This document shows, one piece after another, positions 1 through 7,981 of a DNA stretch of 54,882 nucleotides (position 1 is its first letter; every line of letters starts with the position of its first letter). The translations under genes were made by a program, and so were the position numbers. The stretch is from Clostridia bacterium (GTDB lineage: Bacteria; Bacillota; Clostridia; Christensenellales; Borkfalkiaceae): assembly GCA_017522945.1 (NCBI GenBank), contig JAFWXT010000019.1, forward strand, positions 1-54,882, read 5' to 3'. Below the pieces are notes generated by a model. That model ran no database searches, was not told the origin of the DNA, and worked only from the letters and a program-made list of their open reading frames with translations.

Positions 1-36
1 AGAACTGGCGACTACATGGAAAGAGTTAAGAAATAA
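1..36 (+). CDS. 3' end of an unidentified gene (partial)
   Basis: The frame starting at base 1 is open from the window edge to a TAA at 34-36 and encodes the last 11 residues of a protein ending in ERVKK. It stops 13 bases before the ATG of the reductase gene on the same strand, so the two are probably co-transcribed. Too little is visible to assign a family. Confidence 0.5.
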   Translation, partial: RTGDYMERVKK

Positions 37-49
37 TTTAATTTAAAAT

Positions 50-766
50 ATGAAAACCCTTTTAATTACGGGTGCATCTAAAGGCATAGGCGAACAAATC
101 GCCCGTGCTTTTTTTGCAAACGGTTATAACGTTGTAATTAACTATAATAAAAGCGAAGAAAGGGCGTTAAAGCTTGCGCAAGAGTTAAATACTTTTGCTT
201 TTAAGGCAGACGTTAGCGATTATAATCAAGCTAAAGCGCTCGTTGATTTTACTTGCTCTAAATACGGCAGGATTGACGTTTTAGTTAATAACGCAGGCAT
301 TGCGCTACCACAAGCAGTTATTCAAGATACAACCGAAAACGATTTTAACAATATCGTTGGTGTGAACCTAAAAGGCGCTTATAACTGTAGTAAACTTGTA
401 ATTGACAAAATGCTTTCGCAAGGAAGTGGTAATATTATCAATATTTCTTCGATTTGGGGGCAGGTTGGCGCATCTTGTGAAGTTCTTTATTCAATGACAA
501 AAGCTGGCTTAATAGGCTTTACTAAGGCGCTTGCTAAAGAGCTTGCTCCATCAAATATTCGCGTCAATGCAGTTGCTCCAGGTTTTATTTCAACCGATAT
601 GAACGCCCATCTTTCGCAAGATGACGTTAACGAATTTTTGCAATCCGTCCCTTTAGGTAGGGCTGGGAGTGCTGCTGAAGTGGCAAAAGCCGTTTTATTT
701 TTAGCAAGCGACGATGCTTCTTATATAACTGGGCACGTTTTATCTGTTAACGGTGGGCTTGAGTGA
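50..766 (+). CDS. Short-chain dehydrogenase/reductase (FabG/YmfI-like)
   Basis: This is a cytoplasmic NAD(P)H-dependent reductase of the classical SDR family. Seen: the nucleotide-binding TGASKGIG at residues 7-14, NNAG at 80-83, the catalytic serine in NISS (131-134) and Tyr147-x3-Lys151; 238 residues is the normal length. The segment SIWGQVGASCEV before the catalytic tyrosine resembles the YmfI branch, which reduces the 5-aminopentanone modification on elongation factor P, rather than a typical FabG that reduces 3-oxoacyl-ACP in fatty acid synthesis. That subfamily call is inference from memory of the motif. No other fatty-acid gene is near. It follows a partial gene at short distance and ends in a strong shared terminator. 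Confidence 0.85.
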   Translation: MKTLLITGASKGIGEQIARAFFANGYNVVINYNKSEERALKLAQELNTFAFKADVSDYNQAKALVDFTCSKYGRIDVLVNNAGIALPQAVIQDTTENDFNNIVGVNLKGAYNCSKLVIDKMLSQGSGNIINISSIWGQVGASCEVLYSMTKAGLIGFTKALAKELAPSNIRVNAVAPGFISTDMNAHLSQDDVNEFLQSVPLGRAGSAAEVAKAVLFLASDDASYITGHVLSVNGGLE

Positions 767-782
767 TTTTAGTGTAAAACAA

Positions 783-818
783 AAAAGACTTATGCAAAAA
801 CAAATGCGTAAGTCTTTT
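783..818. terminator. Bidirectional terminator between the SDR gene and the PII-like operon
   Basis: Arms 783-796 and 805-818 form a 14-bp hairpin (one G-T pair) with an 8-base loop. On the minus strand it is followed by TTTTTTG, on the plus strand by a shorter T run, so it can end transcription of the convergent genes from both sides. Confidence 0.8.
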
Positions 819-893
819 AAATTGCGAAAATTAAAGGTTTTGTAAAATATATAAGCCTTATTTAGAACTTAAATATAAAAAATTAGCTATAAA

Positions 894-1208
894 TTAAAAT
901 TCAATACCAAGTACAGATTCAACGGGTAAAGTAAATAATATGCCAGAACCAGGTGTTGCAAGTCCTGCATTGTCTTTAATCGCTTGCATTATACTATTTT
1001 TTGTTTCAGAATGCGCTAAAATAAAAACTATTTCCTTATGTGGGTGAAGTGAAATGCCTAAAAATTTGGTTTCATCTTCGGCGTTAGCTGTACCGCGCGC
1101 GTTAAACACCGTACCACCACGAGCACCTGCAGCTCTTGCTGCAGCCATAACTTCTTCTTCAAATCCGTGATTTACTATAGCAACTATTAATTCGTAAGGT
1201 CCATTCAT
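894..1208 (-). CDS. PII-like signalling protein B, DUF1538-associated
   Basis: This 104-residue protein has the length and fold pattern of PII (GlnB-type) trimeric sensors: an N-terminal strand/helix unit, a T-loop region, and a C-terminal segment TPGSGILFTLPVESVLGI that matches the usual PII ending. The uridylylated tyrosine context of enteric GlnB is absent, so control by covalent modification is not expected. It is the last gene of a three-gene minus-strand operon behind a DUF1538 membrane protein and a second PII-like gene, 14 bases downstream of the latter, with a good AAAGGAG ribosome-binding site. Both PII-like proteins carry RGTA at the same place in the T-loop region. Inferred role: a ligand-responsive regulator of the DUF1538 transporter. 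The ligand cannot be read from the sequence. Confidence 0.8.
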   Translation of the reverse strand: MNGPYELIVAIVNHGFEEEVMAAARAAGARGGTVFNARGTANAEDETKFLGISLHPHKEIVFILAHSETKNSIMQAIKDNAGLATPGSGILFTLPVESVLGIEF

Positions 1209-1222
1209 AATTTTTCTCCTTT

Positions 1223-1564
1223 CTATTTAGTATTCCCCGTTAAGATTTTAAACGAGGTAATGCCGTCAACTGCGGTTACTGGGATAGTCATTGCAATGCC
1301 TAAATGCTTTCTTGTAAAATCAAACTCTTCTTCAATCAGTTTGAAAACGTATTTTACGTTATGTTGTTCAATAAAGCAATAGATGATATCCTTTTCGGGT
1401 TCTGAAACACCTAAAGCAGATAAAATTTCGCTACTTGCCGTGCCTCTGCCCAAAATGATTGATTGAAAATGCGCATAATCTTTAACAAGATTACTAATTG
1501 GGTCGCCTAATCCGCGATTTGCAATAATAATCAAGCATCTTAACTTAATACTGCGAGGGTCCAT
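1223..1564 (-). CDS. PII-like signalling protein A, DUF1538-associated
   Basis: A second, shorter-looped PII-type protein of 113 residues. Seen: the alternating strand/helix pattern, GRGTA in the same relative position as ARGTA of its downstream paralogue, and the terminal IPVTAVDGI segment typical of the last PII strand. It lies between the DUF1538 gene (48-base gap) and the second PII-like gene (14-base gap), preceded by AGGAG. The two proteins are clearly paralogous but diverged, so a mixed trimer or a division of labour is possible (inference). PII proteins normally bind ATP/ADP and 2-oxoglutarate or another ligand and dock on membrane transporters. Whether this one binds nucleotides is not determinable here. 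Confidence 0.75.
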   Translation of the reverse strand: MDPRSIKLRCLIIIANRGLGDPISNLVKDYAHFQSIILGRGTASSEILSALGVSEPEKDIIYCFIEQHNVKYVFKLIEEEFDFTRKHLGIAMTIPVTAVDGITSFKILTGNTK

Positions 1565-1613
1565 ATTTTTCTCCTATTATATATTTTTTATAATTTCTTA
1601 GATTGGTGACAAA

Positions 1614-3128
1614 CTATTCAAATTCAATGATTTCTTCATTTTTAATAGCATTGATAACAGCCTCAGCTTTTCTTTTAGAAGCTTTAGTTTTTAAACTGCT
1701 AACTAAACCTAATAATTGAATAGTAATAAGTGGCATAAGGGCAACCGTAGCAACTAACCCGTATGCATTAGTTAAAATTGAACTTGAGCCGTGAATTATT
1801 TCAGTAGCGCCTATACCTAAAGGTAAAAGGAAGGTTGCAGTCATAGGTCCTGATGCAACACCGCCTGCGTCAAACGCAATGGTTGTATATACCTTTGGTA
1901 CAAAGAATGAAAGACCTAATGCGATTATATAGCCAATACCAATTACGTATAAAATTGAGAAGCTATATATAATTCTTAGCATTGAAATAGCTAAAGCAAA
2001 CGCCATTGATAGAGCAAGGGCAATTTTTAGGGTAGATTTTTTAATTGTACCTGAAGAAACGTCTTCAACTTGCTTAACCAAAACGTTTACGGCGGGCTCT
2101 GCGAGTATAATCAATAGTCCAACGAATGCAGCAACGAAAATTAAGGGTAGTTTTGAATTTAATTGAGCTAAGCTACTACCTATAAAATAACCCGTTCCCA
2201 TATATGCAGCGCTTACACCTGTTAAAAATAATGATAAACCAACGTATGTGTATAAAAAACCAACTGTTATTCTTGTGATTTGAATGCGTGGAATCTTAAA
2301 TGAAATAGCGTTAAAGATATAAAAACATACGGCGATAGGTAGTAACGCAATCAAAACTTCTTTTAAAGAGTGATATATTACGTTTGCATAGTTTTTTGTA
2401 AGTTCTAATAAGGAATTTGAGGTAGTAGGCTCGATAGAAGGATTAACCTCAGGTTTAAAAATTATACATAAAAGTAAGGTCATCATAATTGGTCCAACCG
2501 AGCAAATTGCCGTCATACCGAAGCTGTTTTCACTTTTATTTTTACCACCTACAGTTCCTGCAATCGATGCGCCAAATGCCAAAATAAAAGGTACTGTAAG
2601 CGCGCCCGTTGTTACACCGCCAGAGTCAAAGCATAGCGCTAAATATTTACTATCAATAAATAATGCCAAAATAAACAGTATTCCATACATTATTAGGATT
2701 GTTAGTGTAAAATCCCATTTAAAAAAGGTTTTTAATAGCGAGATTGATAAAAATGCACCTACGCCTAAGGCAATAGTGATTATTAAAATCCATTTAATTG
2801 AGCCTAACTGTTCGCCTAAAACGCTAAGGTCGGGCTCAGCAACGGTAATAAGAAATCCTAGTAAAACACCCATTACGAGCATAATCCAAAGTTTCTTTTT
2901 ACCTGTTATATACGATCCAAAATTATCGCCTACTGGGTCGAGTGATATTTTAATACCTTTATTATAAAGAGTCATACCAACAATTAAAAATAAGTTGCCG
3001 ATTATAAAGCCGATAAGGTCGTATAACCCTAAACTTTCTTCTAATATGAAATTTATAATCAATATGAGCGTAGTTATCGGTAAAACCGAAACAATCGCTT
3101 CATAAATTACGCTATTTTTAAATTTCAT
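1614..3128 (-). CDS. DUF1538 integral membrane protein, internally duplicated
   Basis: This is a 504-residue polytopic membrane protein of the DUF1538 family, function unproven but probably a transporter. Seen: two halves with the same signature elements. FDSGGVTTG at 167-175 is matched by FDAGGVASG at 419-427, each followed by a T-x2-F-x-L-x2-G segment, and an AEP motif occurs at 98-100 and again at 343-345. Such inverted or tandem repeats are typical of secondary transporters, with the glycine-rich motifs as likely substrate or ion sites (inference). It leads an operon with two PII-like genes and has a perfect sigma-A promoter upstream. This linkage to PII proteins parallels AmtB-GlnK and suggests a channel or transporter gated by a small-molecule signal. 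Confidence 0.85.
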   Translation of the reverse strand: MKFKNSVIYEAIVSVLPITTLILIINFILEESLGLYDLIGFIIGNLFLIVGMTLYNKGIKISLDPVGDNFGSYITGKKKLWIMLVMGVLLGFLITVAEPDLSVLGEQLGSIKWILIITIALGVGAFLSISLLKTFFKWDFTLTILIMYGILFILALFIDSKYLALCFDSGGVTTGALTVPFILAFGASIAGTVGGKNKSENSFGMTAICSVGPIMMTLLLCIIFKPEVNPSIEPTTSNSLLELTKNYANVIYHSLKEVLIALLPIAVCFYIFNAISFKIPRIQITRITVGFLYTYVGLSLFLTGVSAAYMGTGYFIGSSLAQLNSKLPLIFVAAFVGLLIILAEPAVNVLVKQVEDVSSGTIKKSTLKIALALSMAFALAISMLRIIYSFSILYVIGIGYIIALGLSFFVPKVYTTIAFDAGGVASGPMTATFLLPLGIGATEIIHGSSSILTNAYGLVATVALMPLITIQLLGLVSSLKTKASKRKAEAVINAIKNEEIIEFE

Positions 3129-3185
3129 TGATAAATTTCCTGCCTGCTCGTGATGTGTGTAATACTTAAAAAAATCGTTTTTTAT

Positions 3186-3214
3186 ATTATATATTATAAC
3201 CTTAATTTTGTCAA
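3186..3214 (-). promoter_or_regulatory. Sigma-A promoter of the DUF1538/PII-like operon
   Basis: On the minus strand TTGACA (3209-3214) and TATAAT (3186-3191) are separated by exactly 17 bases, a perfect housekeeping promoter. The predicted start gives a leader of about 50 bases before the DUF1538 ATG at 3128. Confidence 0.85.
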
Positions 3215-3321
3215 TATTATTGTACTAAAGAAATTTAATATTTTTTTAGTTATGAATTTTAAAATATTATACCAGTAAGTCATTTTAGTAATTAAAAAAA
3301 TAAGATAACTTGTTAGTTTAA

Positions 3322-3350
3322 TTGACATATTAGATATTATATGTTATAAT
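3322..3350 (+). promoter_or_regulatory. Sigma-A promoter of the FAD oxidoreductase
   Basis: TTGACA (3322-3327) and TATAAT (3345-3350) with a 17-base spacer, a perfect consensus promoter about 57 bases upstream of the ATG at 3408. Confidence 0.85.
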
Positions 3351-3407
3351 GAATATTCGTGTGAAAGCTTTTTATATTTCACTTGTTATTTTTTTAAGGG
3401 GTATTCA

Positions 3408-4823
3408 ATGAAAACAGACGTTTTGATTATCGGAGCAGGTCCTGCTGGTATATTTACAGCGCTCGAAATGTTACGTAAAGGGTCTAAAAAGAAAATAGTT
3501 TTAATAGATAAGGGTGTTTCTATTAGAAAAAGACGTTGCCCAAAAGCAACTACAAAAGTTTGTGTAGGGTGCAAGCCTTGTCATATTACAACGGGCTTTT
3601 CGGGTGCAGGCGCTTTTTCTGATGGTAAGTTATCATTATCATATGAAGTTGGCGGTGATCTTCCAAATTTAATCGGTGAAGATAAGGCTCAAGCTTATAT
3701 TGATTATACTGATAAAATTTACCTTGATTTTGGTGCTGATGATCATATTGAAGGTATCAACAATACCGATGAAATTAAAGAAATTAGAAAACGTGCTATT
3801 AGTGCAGGTTTAAAATTAGTTGATTGTCCTATTCGCCATATGGGAACTGAAAAAGCACAAGAGATTTATCTTTCTATTGAAGAATACCTTGAATCTCACG
3901 GTGTTGATTTACATTTTTCAAGCGAATGCAATAATTTAATTTTTGAAGATAACGTTTGTAAGGGCGCTCAAATTACCGAAAAGGGTAAACAGTTTGAAAT
4001 TTTTGCCGATAAGATTATCGTTGCAACTGGCAGACGCGGTAGTGATTGGCTTGAAAAACTTTGCTACGAGCATAATATTGCTCACGAGCCAGGCACTGTT
4101 GACATCGGCGTAAGAGTTGAAGTTCGCAACGAAGTTATGGAAATGGTTAACAAAGCTCTTTACGAATCTAAACTTGTTGGTTATCCTCAACCATTCAAAA
4201 ATAAAGTAAGAACATTCTGCCAAAATCCGGGTGGTTTTGTTAGTCAGGAAAATTACGATAATAATCTTGCAGTTGTAAACGGACATTCTTATAAAGAAAT
4301 TAAGAGTCAAAATACAAACCTTGCAATCTTATGTTCACATAATTTTACTTACCCATTCAATCAACCTATTGAATACGCGCAAAAAATCGGTGAATTAACT
4401 AATATGTTAGGAGCAGGTCACATTTTAGTTCAAAGATTAGGCGATATTTTAGATGGTAAGAGAACTTGGCAAAAAGAACTTAGTCGTTCAAATATCAAAC
4501 CTACGCTCGTTGATGCGGTTGCAGGGGATATTACAGCTGCAATGCCATACCGTTCGTTAACTAATATTTTAAACTTTATTATGGCGGTTGATAAGGTTGT
4601 TCCAGGTTTTGCTTCACCGGAAACTTTACTTTATTCACCAGAACTTAAGTTCTATTCTAATAGGGTTAAAATGGATGCTGATCTTAACACAAGCGTTAAA
4701 AACCTTTATTGTTTAGGCGACTCAAGCGGTTGGACAAGGGGGCTTATGATGGCTTCAGTTATGGGTGTTTACATGGCAAGAAAACTTTTAGCAGAAGAAG
4801 GTATTGAATTTGAAAAGATTTAA
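3408..4823 (+). CDS. NAD(P)/FAD-dependent oxidoreductase, COG2509 type
   Basis: A 471-residue flavoprotein of the uncharacterised COG2509 FAD-dependent dehydrogenase family. Seen: the FAD-binding GAGPAG at 9-14; a cysteine cluster Cys44-x7-Cys52-x2-Cys55-x2-Cys58; then GFSGAGAFSDGKL at 63-75, a family hallmark; and a C-terminal FAD-contacting GDSSGWTRG segment. The cysteine cluster could bind metal or act in thiol redox chemistry, but this is not shown. The substrate is unknown. It is a single-gene unit with its own perfect promoter and a strong terminator, and precedes the spoIIA operon. Start ATG 3408 follows AAGGGG. An antisense frame inside it is a shadow. Confidence 0.85.
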   Translation: MKTDVLIIGAGPAGIFTALEMLRKGSKKKIVLIDKGVSIRKRRCPKATTKVCVGCKPCHITTGFSGAGAFSDGKLSLSYEVGGDLPNLIGEDKAQAYIDYTDKIYLDFGADDHIEGINNTDEIKEIRKRAISAGLKLVDCPIRHMGTEKAQEIYLSIEEYLESHGVDLHFSSECNNLIFEDNVCKGAQITEKGKQFEIFADKIIVATGRRGSDWLEKLCYEHNIAHEPGTVDIGVRVEVRNEVMEMVNKALYESKLVGYPQPFKNKVRTFCQNPGGFVSQENYDNNLAVVNGHSYKEIKSQNTNLAILCSHNFTYPFNQPIEYAQKIGELTNMLGAGHILVQRLGDILDGKRTWQKELSRSNIKPTLVDAVAGDITAAMPYRSLTNILNFIMAVDKVVPGFASPETLLYSPELKFYSNRVKMDADLNTSVKNLYCLGDSSGWTRGLMMASVMGVYMARKLLAEEGIEFEKI

Positions 4824-4876
4824 AAATAATAGATTATATCTGCTATTTTAAAATATTTTATGTTAAACAAAAAATT

Positions 4877-4907
4877 AAAACGGTTACTTAAGTAGCCGTT
4901 TTTTATT
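4877..4907 (+). terminator. Terminator of the FAD oxidoreductase gene
   Basis: Arms 4877-4887 and 4892-4902 form an 11-bp stem (one G-T pair) with a TTAA loop, followed by further T-rich sequence. It separates this gene from spoIIAA. Confidence 0.85.
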
Positions 4908-5007
4908 TTATCAAAAATTACTATTATTCGACAAAGTTATATAATTTTTTTTGTGCTTAATATGGTAAAATTATTTGCGATAACGAACTTAAGGATAAGG
5001 TGATATT

Positions 5008-5316
5008 ATGAAAATAAAACATAGAATTGATAAAATTGGATTACATATTTATTTGCAAGGCGAACTTGATGAATTTTTTCAAACTCAAGTTAAAGAACAA
5101 ATCGATAACTTAATTGAAAATAATTTAAATATTCAATCGGTAATATTCGATATGAGTGGACTAACTTTCATGGATTCAACCGGCATTGGTATTTTAATTG
5201 GTAGATATAAAAAACTAAAAAAAATGAAAATACCTTGTTTTATTGCCAATCCATCGTTTAGCGCCGATAAAGTTTTTACAATTAGCGGAATATATGATTT
5301 AATACCAAGAGTTTAA
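5008..5316 (+). CDS. spoIIAA: Anti-sigma-F factor antagonist SpoIIAA
   Basis: A 102-residue STAS-domain protein. In the forespore, dephosphorylated SpoIIAA binds SpoIIAB and frees sigma-F. Seen: DMSGLTFMDSTGIG with the phosphorylatable serine at residue 57, equivalent to Ser58 of Bacillus; full length. It is the first gene of spoIIAA-spoIIAB-sigF, with a 10-base gap to spoIIAB. dacF, which precedes this operon in Bacillus, is not here but about 25 kb away. A TATAAT lies at 4940-4945 with only a weak -35. I found no convincing sigma-H or sigma-F promoter. Confidence 0.95.
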   Translation: MKIKHRIDKIGLHIYLQGELDEFFQTQVKEQIDNLIENNLNIQSVIFDMSGLTFMDSTGIGILIGRYKKLKKMKIPCFIANPSFSADKVFTISGIYDLIPRV

Positions 5317-5326
5317 GGAGTTTATA

Positions 5327-5752
5327 ATGGATAATAAGATGAAATTAGTTTTTCCTGCATTAAGTGAAAACGAACAATTTGCGCGTACAGCAGTTATTGC
5401 ATTTATAATGAAGGTAGATCCAACCGTTGAGCAGATAACCGACGTAAAAACCGCAGTTTCTGAAGCGGTAACGAATTGTGTAGTTCACGGTTATCCCGAT
5501 AAAAAAGGTGAAATTTTGATTGAGTGCGAGCTTTTAAATGATGCATTACATATTAAAATTAGTGATTTTGGCGTTGGCATTAGTGATATAGAAGAAGTAT
5601 TAGAACCATTTTATACTTCAAAACCATTTGAAGAACGCGCTGGAATGGGATTTACTATAATGCGTACCTTTATGGATAGTTTTGAACTGACTTCCAAACC
5701 AAACGTTGGAACTACCGTTTCAATGGTAAAACGCCTTGATAAAATCGCTTAA
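5327..5752 (+). CDS. spoIIAB: Anti-sigma-F factor / serine kinase SpoIIAB
   Basis: A 141-residue GHKL-family kinase that holds sigma-F inactive and phosphorylates SpoIIAA. Seen: the N-box SEAVTN at 45-50 (Glu46, Asn50 for Mg-ATP), the G1 box DFGVG at 80-84 and GMGF at 106-109. Length matches the Bacillus protein. It sits between spoIIAA and sigF with an AAGGAG ribosome-binding site, the standard arrangement, so partner stoichiometry is likely coupled by co-translation. Confidence 0.95.
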   Translation: MDNKMKLVFPALSENEQFARTAVIAFIMKVDPTVEQITDVKTAVSEAVTNCVVHGYPDKKGEILIECELLNDALHIKISDFGVGISDIEEVLEPFYTSKPFEERAGMGFTIMRTFMDSFELTSKPNVGTTVSMVKRLDKIA

Positions 5753-5762
5753 AAGGGTAATT

Positions 5763-6491
5763 ATGCTTTCTTATCAGCAAACTATGGAGTATATTACAAA
5801 AGCTAAGGATGGAGATGTTGAGGCAAAACAGATTTTGCTTGATGAAAATGAAAATTTAATAAAATGTTTAGTTGGAAAATTTAAAAATAAAGGCGAAAAT
5901 TATGAAGATTTAAAGCAAATTGCCTATTTGGGATTTATGAAAGCAATTAAAAATTTCGATCTTTCATACGGTGTTTGCTTTTCAACCTATTTAGTTCCTA
6001 TGATTACGGGCGAAATTAAGCGCTTTTTACGTGATGATGGAATAGTTAAGATTTCACGCGTTATAAAAATGCAACGCCAACAAATAAATAGATATTTAGA
6101 GGAATATAAGATAAAAAATGACGGAGAATCGCCAACGATTGAAGATATTAGCAAAACCTTAAATATCGATGAGGGTGACGTTGTTGTTGCGTTAACAAGT
6201 TGTAAAGCTACGGTTTCGCTTTTTGAAAAGGTTGAAGATGACGATTCAAGCGGTGGTTTGGAACTTATTGATAAAATAAGCGACGAGGGGTTAGAAGAAA
6301 AAATGATTGATAAAATTATGCTAAAAACCCTTATTGACGAATTACCAACGCGTGACAAAAAAATTATTATTTTGCGCTTTTTTAAAGATAAAACACAAAG
6401 TGAAACCGCAAAAGCATTAGGTGTATCTCAAGTTCAAGTTTCACGACTTGAAAATAAAATTATCAATGCATTAAAGCAAAAAATTGAATAA
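5763..6491 (+). CDS. sigF: Forespore RNA polymerase sigma factor SigF
   Basis: A 242-residue sigma-70 family factor that directs early forespore transcription. Seen: the region 2 segment with YEDLKQIAYLGFMKAIKNFD and FSTYLVPMITGEIKRFLRDD, and the C-terminal region 4 helix-turn-helix SETAKALGVSQVQVSRLE. The start is taken as ATG 5763, just after the spoIIAB stop at 5752. A longer frame opening at 5736 would overlap spoIIAB and adds nine residues unlike the family. Sigma-G can resemble it, but position behind spoIIAA-spoIIAB fixes the call. Confidence 0.95.
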   Translation: MLSYQQTMEYITKAKDGDVEAKQILLDENENLIKCLVGKFKNKGENYEDLKQIAYLGFMKAIKNFDLSYGVCFSTYLVPMITGEIKRFLRDDGIVKISRVIKMQRQQINRYLEEYKIKNDGESPTIEDISKTLNIDEGDVVVALTSCKATVSLFEKVEDDDSSGGLELIDKISDEGLEEKMIDKIMLKTLIDELPTRDKKIIILRFFKDKTQSETAKALGVSQVQVSRLENKIINALKQKIE

Positions 6492-6498
6492 TTTGCAT

Positions 6499-6530
6499 GT
6501 AAAAAGCACTCTAATTTACTTAGAGTGCTT
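6499..6530 (-). terminator. Terminator between sigF and the acyltransferase gene
   Basis: Arms 6504-6514 and 6520-6530 form a perfect 11-bp stem with a 5-base loop. The T run (TTTTT) follows on the minus strand, so it mainly ends the acyltransferase gene. It may also slow transcription from sigF. Confidence 0.75.
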
Positions 6531-6548
6531 AAAAGCTATTGTTTCAAA

Positions 6549-7862
6549 TTAAAACTTTTTAAATCCAGCGGTTAAATCTTCGTAATCAAACCATGGATAA
6601 TTTTGCCATTTACCGCCGTTAATACGGTGAATTTCTTCAGCGCAAAGTAGCCATTTAATAGCAGTTTTTGTTTCTGTTGGGGTAAACTCGTAATATTCAC
6701 CGTTTTGCGCGAATGTATAAAATAAACTTGCGTCGGTACACATACCAAACGATGGCAAATTCTTGCTTTCAATGAATAAACTAAATGGTGAGCCGTTTTT
6801 TAAACCTTCAAAGCGTAAACCTTCACGATTTATCATAAGCATACCTTCGCCGGCAGGTTGGCTCGTTTGGGTTTTATCTAAGTATTTATAGTCGGGTAGT
6901 ACGCCTAAAAGAACCTTTTCTTTCATACAAAATTCTTGGTTTAAAACTTCTTTGCGAACTAAGCGTCTTTCCCATTCCATCCATTTAGATGGGGTTTCGG
7001 GGATAAACGAGCCTTCTTTTGCAACTATATTATACTTTTGGTCAATAGTTGCTTCAAAATTACATTTTTTGCATGTAATTTTACCGTTTTCACCAACTAT
7101 TTTAAATTCTTCGCCACAAACGGGACATTTGTAAAGTAGTTGTTCAATATGATATTCTGGTTTTCCTTTGCAGTCAAATTCGACTTGCGCTTGTTTATTC
7201 CACTCGTAATCATCGTGATACAACTTTTCATCTAAAAGAGCGTCGATTTGTTCGGCAGAAAGTGATTTAAGTTGTTCTTCGTTTAAAAGTTCGGTTAATT
7301 CAACTTCGCATTTACCAGGGCGGTCGGTTAAGCAAAATTTAGTATTCGTTAAATATCCACCTTTGATTTTAATCATTAAAACTGGAAGATTATAGTGTTT
7401 AATAAATTTTCCGCTACCAAGCGCAACTGGTTGCTGTGCGCCCGAAATAGAACTCATACCTTCGGGGAATATACAAATATTTCCGCCTTGTTCAACTATT
7501 GAGCTTACGCCACGAATAGTAGTCATATCCGGTACGAAATTCTTTTTTGGTATTGCGTTTGCAATGCTAAAAATTAGTTTAAGGTGAGAACGATAAAATT
7601 CGTTATGACCTACAACGAAATTTAAAGGTACAGTTGAGCCTACCGCTAAGGTTGCAAATATGTAATCTGCGCGACTTGCGTGATTGCCAACAAGTATAAA
7701 TTGCTTATTTTTATACTTTTTCATATCAACGTTTCGCGTTATAGTTGTTTTATATTTACGCGCAAGACTTTTTACTACTATATTAACTAATAATGAATAA
7801 AGAATTTTATTTGGACGTTTGTACTTTTTAGTTCTTAATCTTTTAGCTATCGTTTGTTTCAT
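6549..7862 (-). CDS. PlsC-like lysophospholipid acyltransferase with zinc ribbon
   Basis: A 437-residue protein. The N-terminal half is a glycerolipid acyltransferase domain: His61-x4-Asp66 (NHASRAD) is the catalytic motif and FPEG at 132-135 the acceptor-phosphate site. A hydrophobic stretch near residues 22-32 suggests membrane association. This domain normally moves an acyl chain onto lysophosphatidate or a related lysolipid. The C-terminal half is unusual: a four-cysteine zinc ribbon (Cys246, 249, 264, 267) followed by about 160 residues I do not recognise. Substrate therefore uncertain. It has its own perfect promoter, diverges from htpG and ends at the terminator shared with sigF. Confidence 0.8.
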   Translation of the reverse strand: MKQTIAKRLRTKKYKRPNKILYSLLVNIVVKSLARKYKTTITRNVDMKKYKNKQFILVGNHASRADYIFATLAVGSTVPLNFVVGHNEFYRSHLKLIFSIANAIPKKNFVPDMTTIRGVSSIVEQGGNICIFPEGMSSISGAQQPVALGSGKFIKHYNLPVLMIKIKGGYLTNTKFCLTDRPGKCEVELTELLNEEQLKSLSAEQIDALLDEKLYHDDYEWNKQAQVEFDCKGKPEYHIEQLLYKCPVCGEEFKIVGENGKITCKKCNFEATIDQKYNIVAKEGSFIPETPSKWMEWERRLVRKEVLNQEFCMKEKVLLGVLPDYKYLDKTQTSQPAGEGMLMINREGLRFEGLKNGSPFSLFIESKNLPSFGMCTDASLFYTFAQNGEYYEFTPTETKTAIKWLLCAEEIHRINGGKWQNYPWFDYEDLTAGFKKF

Positions 7863-7894
7863 TTCAATACACCTTTTTGGATAATGATAGTGTT

Positions 7895-7923
7895 ATTATA
7901 TATATTTTTTAATAAAATGTCAA
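7895..7923 (-). promoter_or_regulatory. Sigma-A promoter of the acyltransferase gene
   Basis: On the minus strand TTGACA (7918-7923) and TATAAT (7895-7900) are separated by 17 bases, a perfect consensus. Confidence 0.85.
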
Positions 7924-7951
7924 GGCTTTTTAATTTTTTTAAGTTAAACTC

Positions 7952-7980
7952 TTGACAATTTACATTTTTAGTTATAAAAT
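7952..7980 (+). promoter_or_regulatory. Sigma-A promoter of htpG
   Basis: TTGACA (7952-7957), 17-base spacer, TAAAAT (7975-7980). The predicted transcription start falls at about 7987, inside the CIRCE operator that begins at 7982. Confidence 0.75.
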
Positions 7981-7981
7981 A

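Noticed and set aside
3936..4310. 124-codon antisense open frame inside the FAD oxidoreductase
   Set aside because: Lies wholly inside a gene with clear motifs, has no ribosome-binding site and encodes no recognisable domain.
4910..5007. Sigma-F promoter before spoIIAA (GGTAAAATTA at 4964-4973)
   Set aside because: The -10-like sequence fits, but no forespore-type -35 is found at the correct distance.
5987..6358. 123-codon antisense open frame inside sigF
   Set aside because: Shadow of sigF; serine- and isoleucine-rich composition typical of reverse frames.
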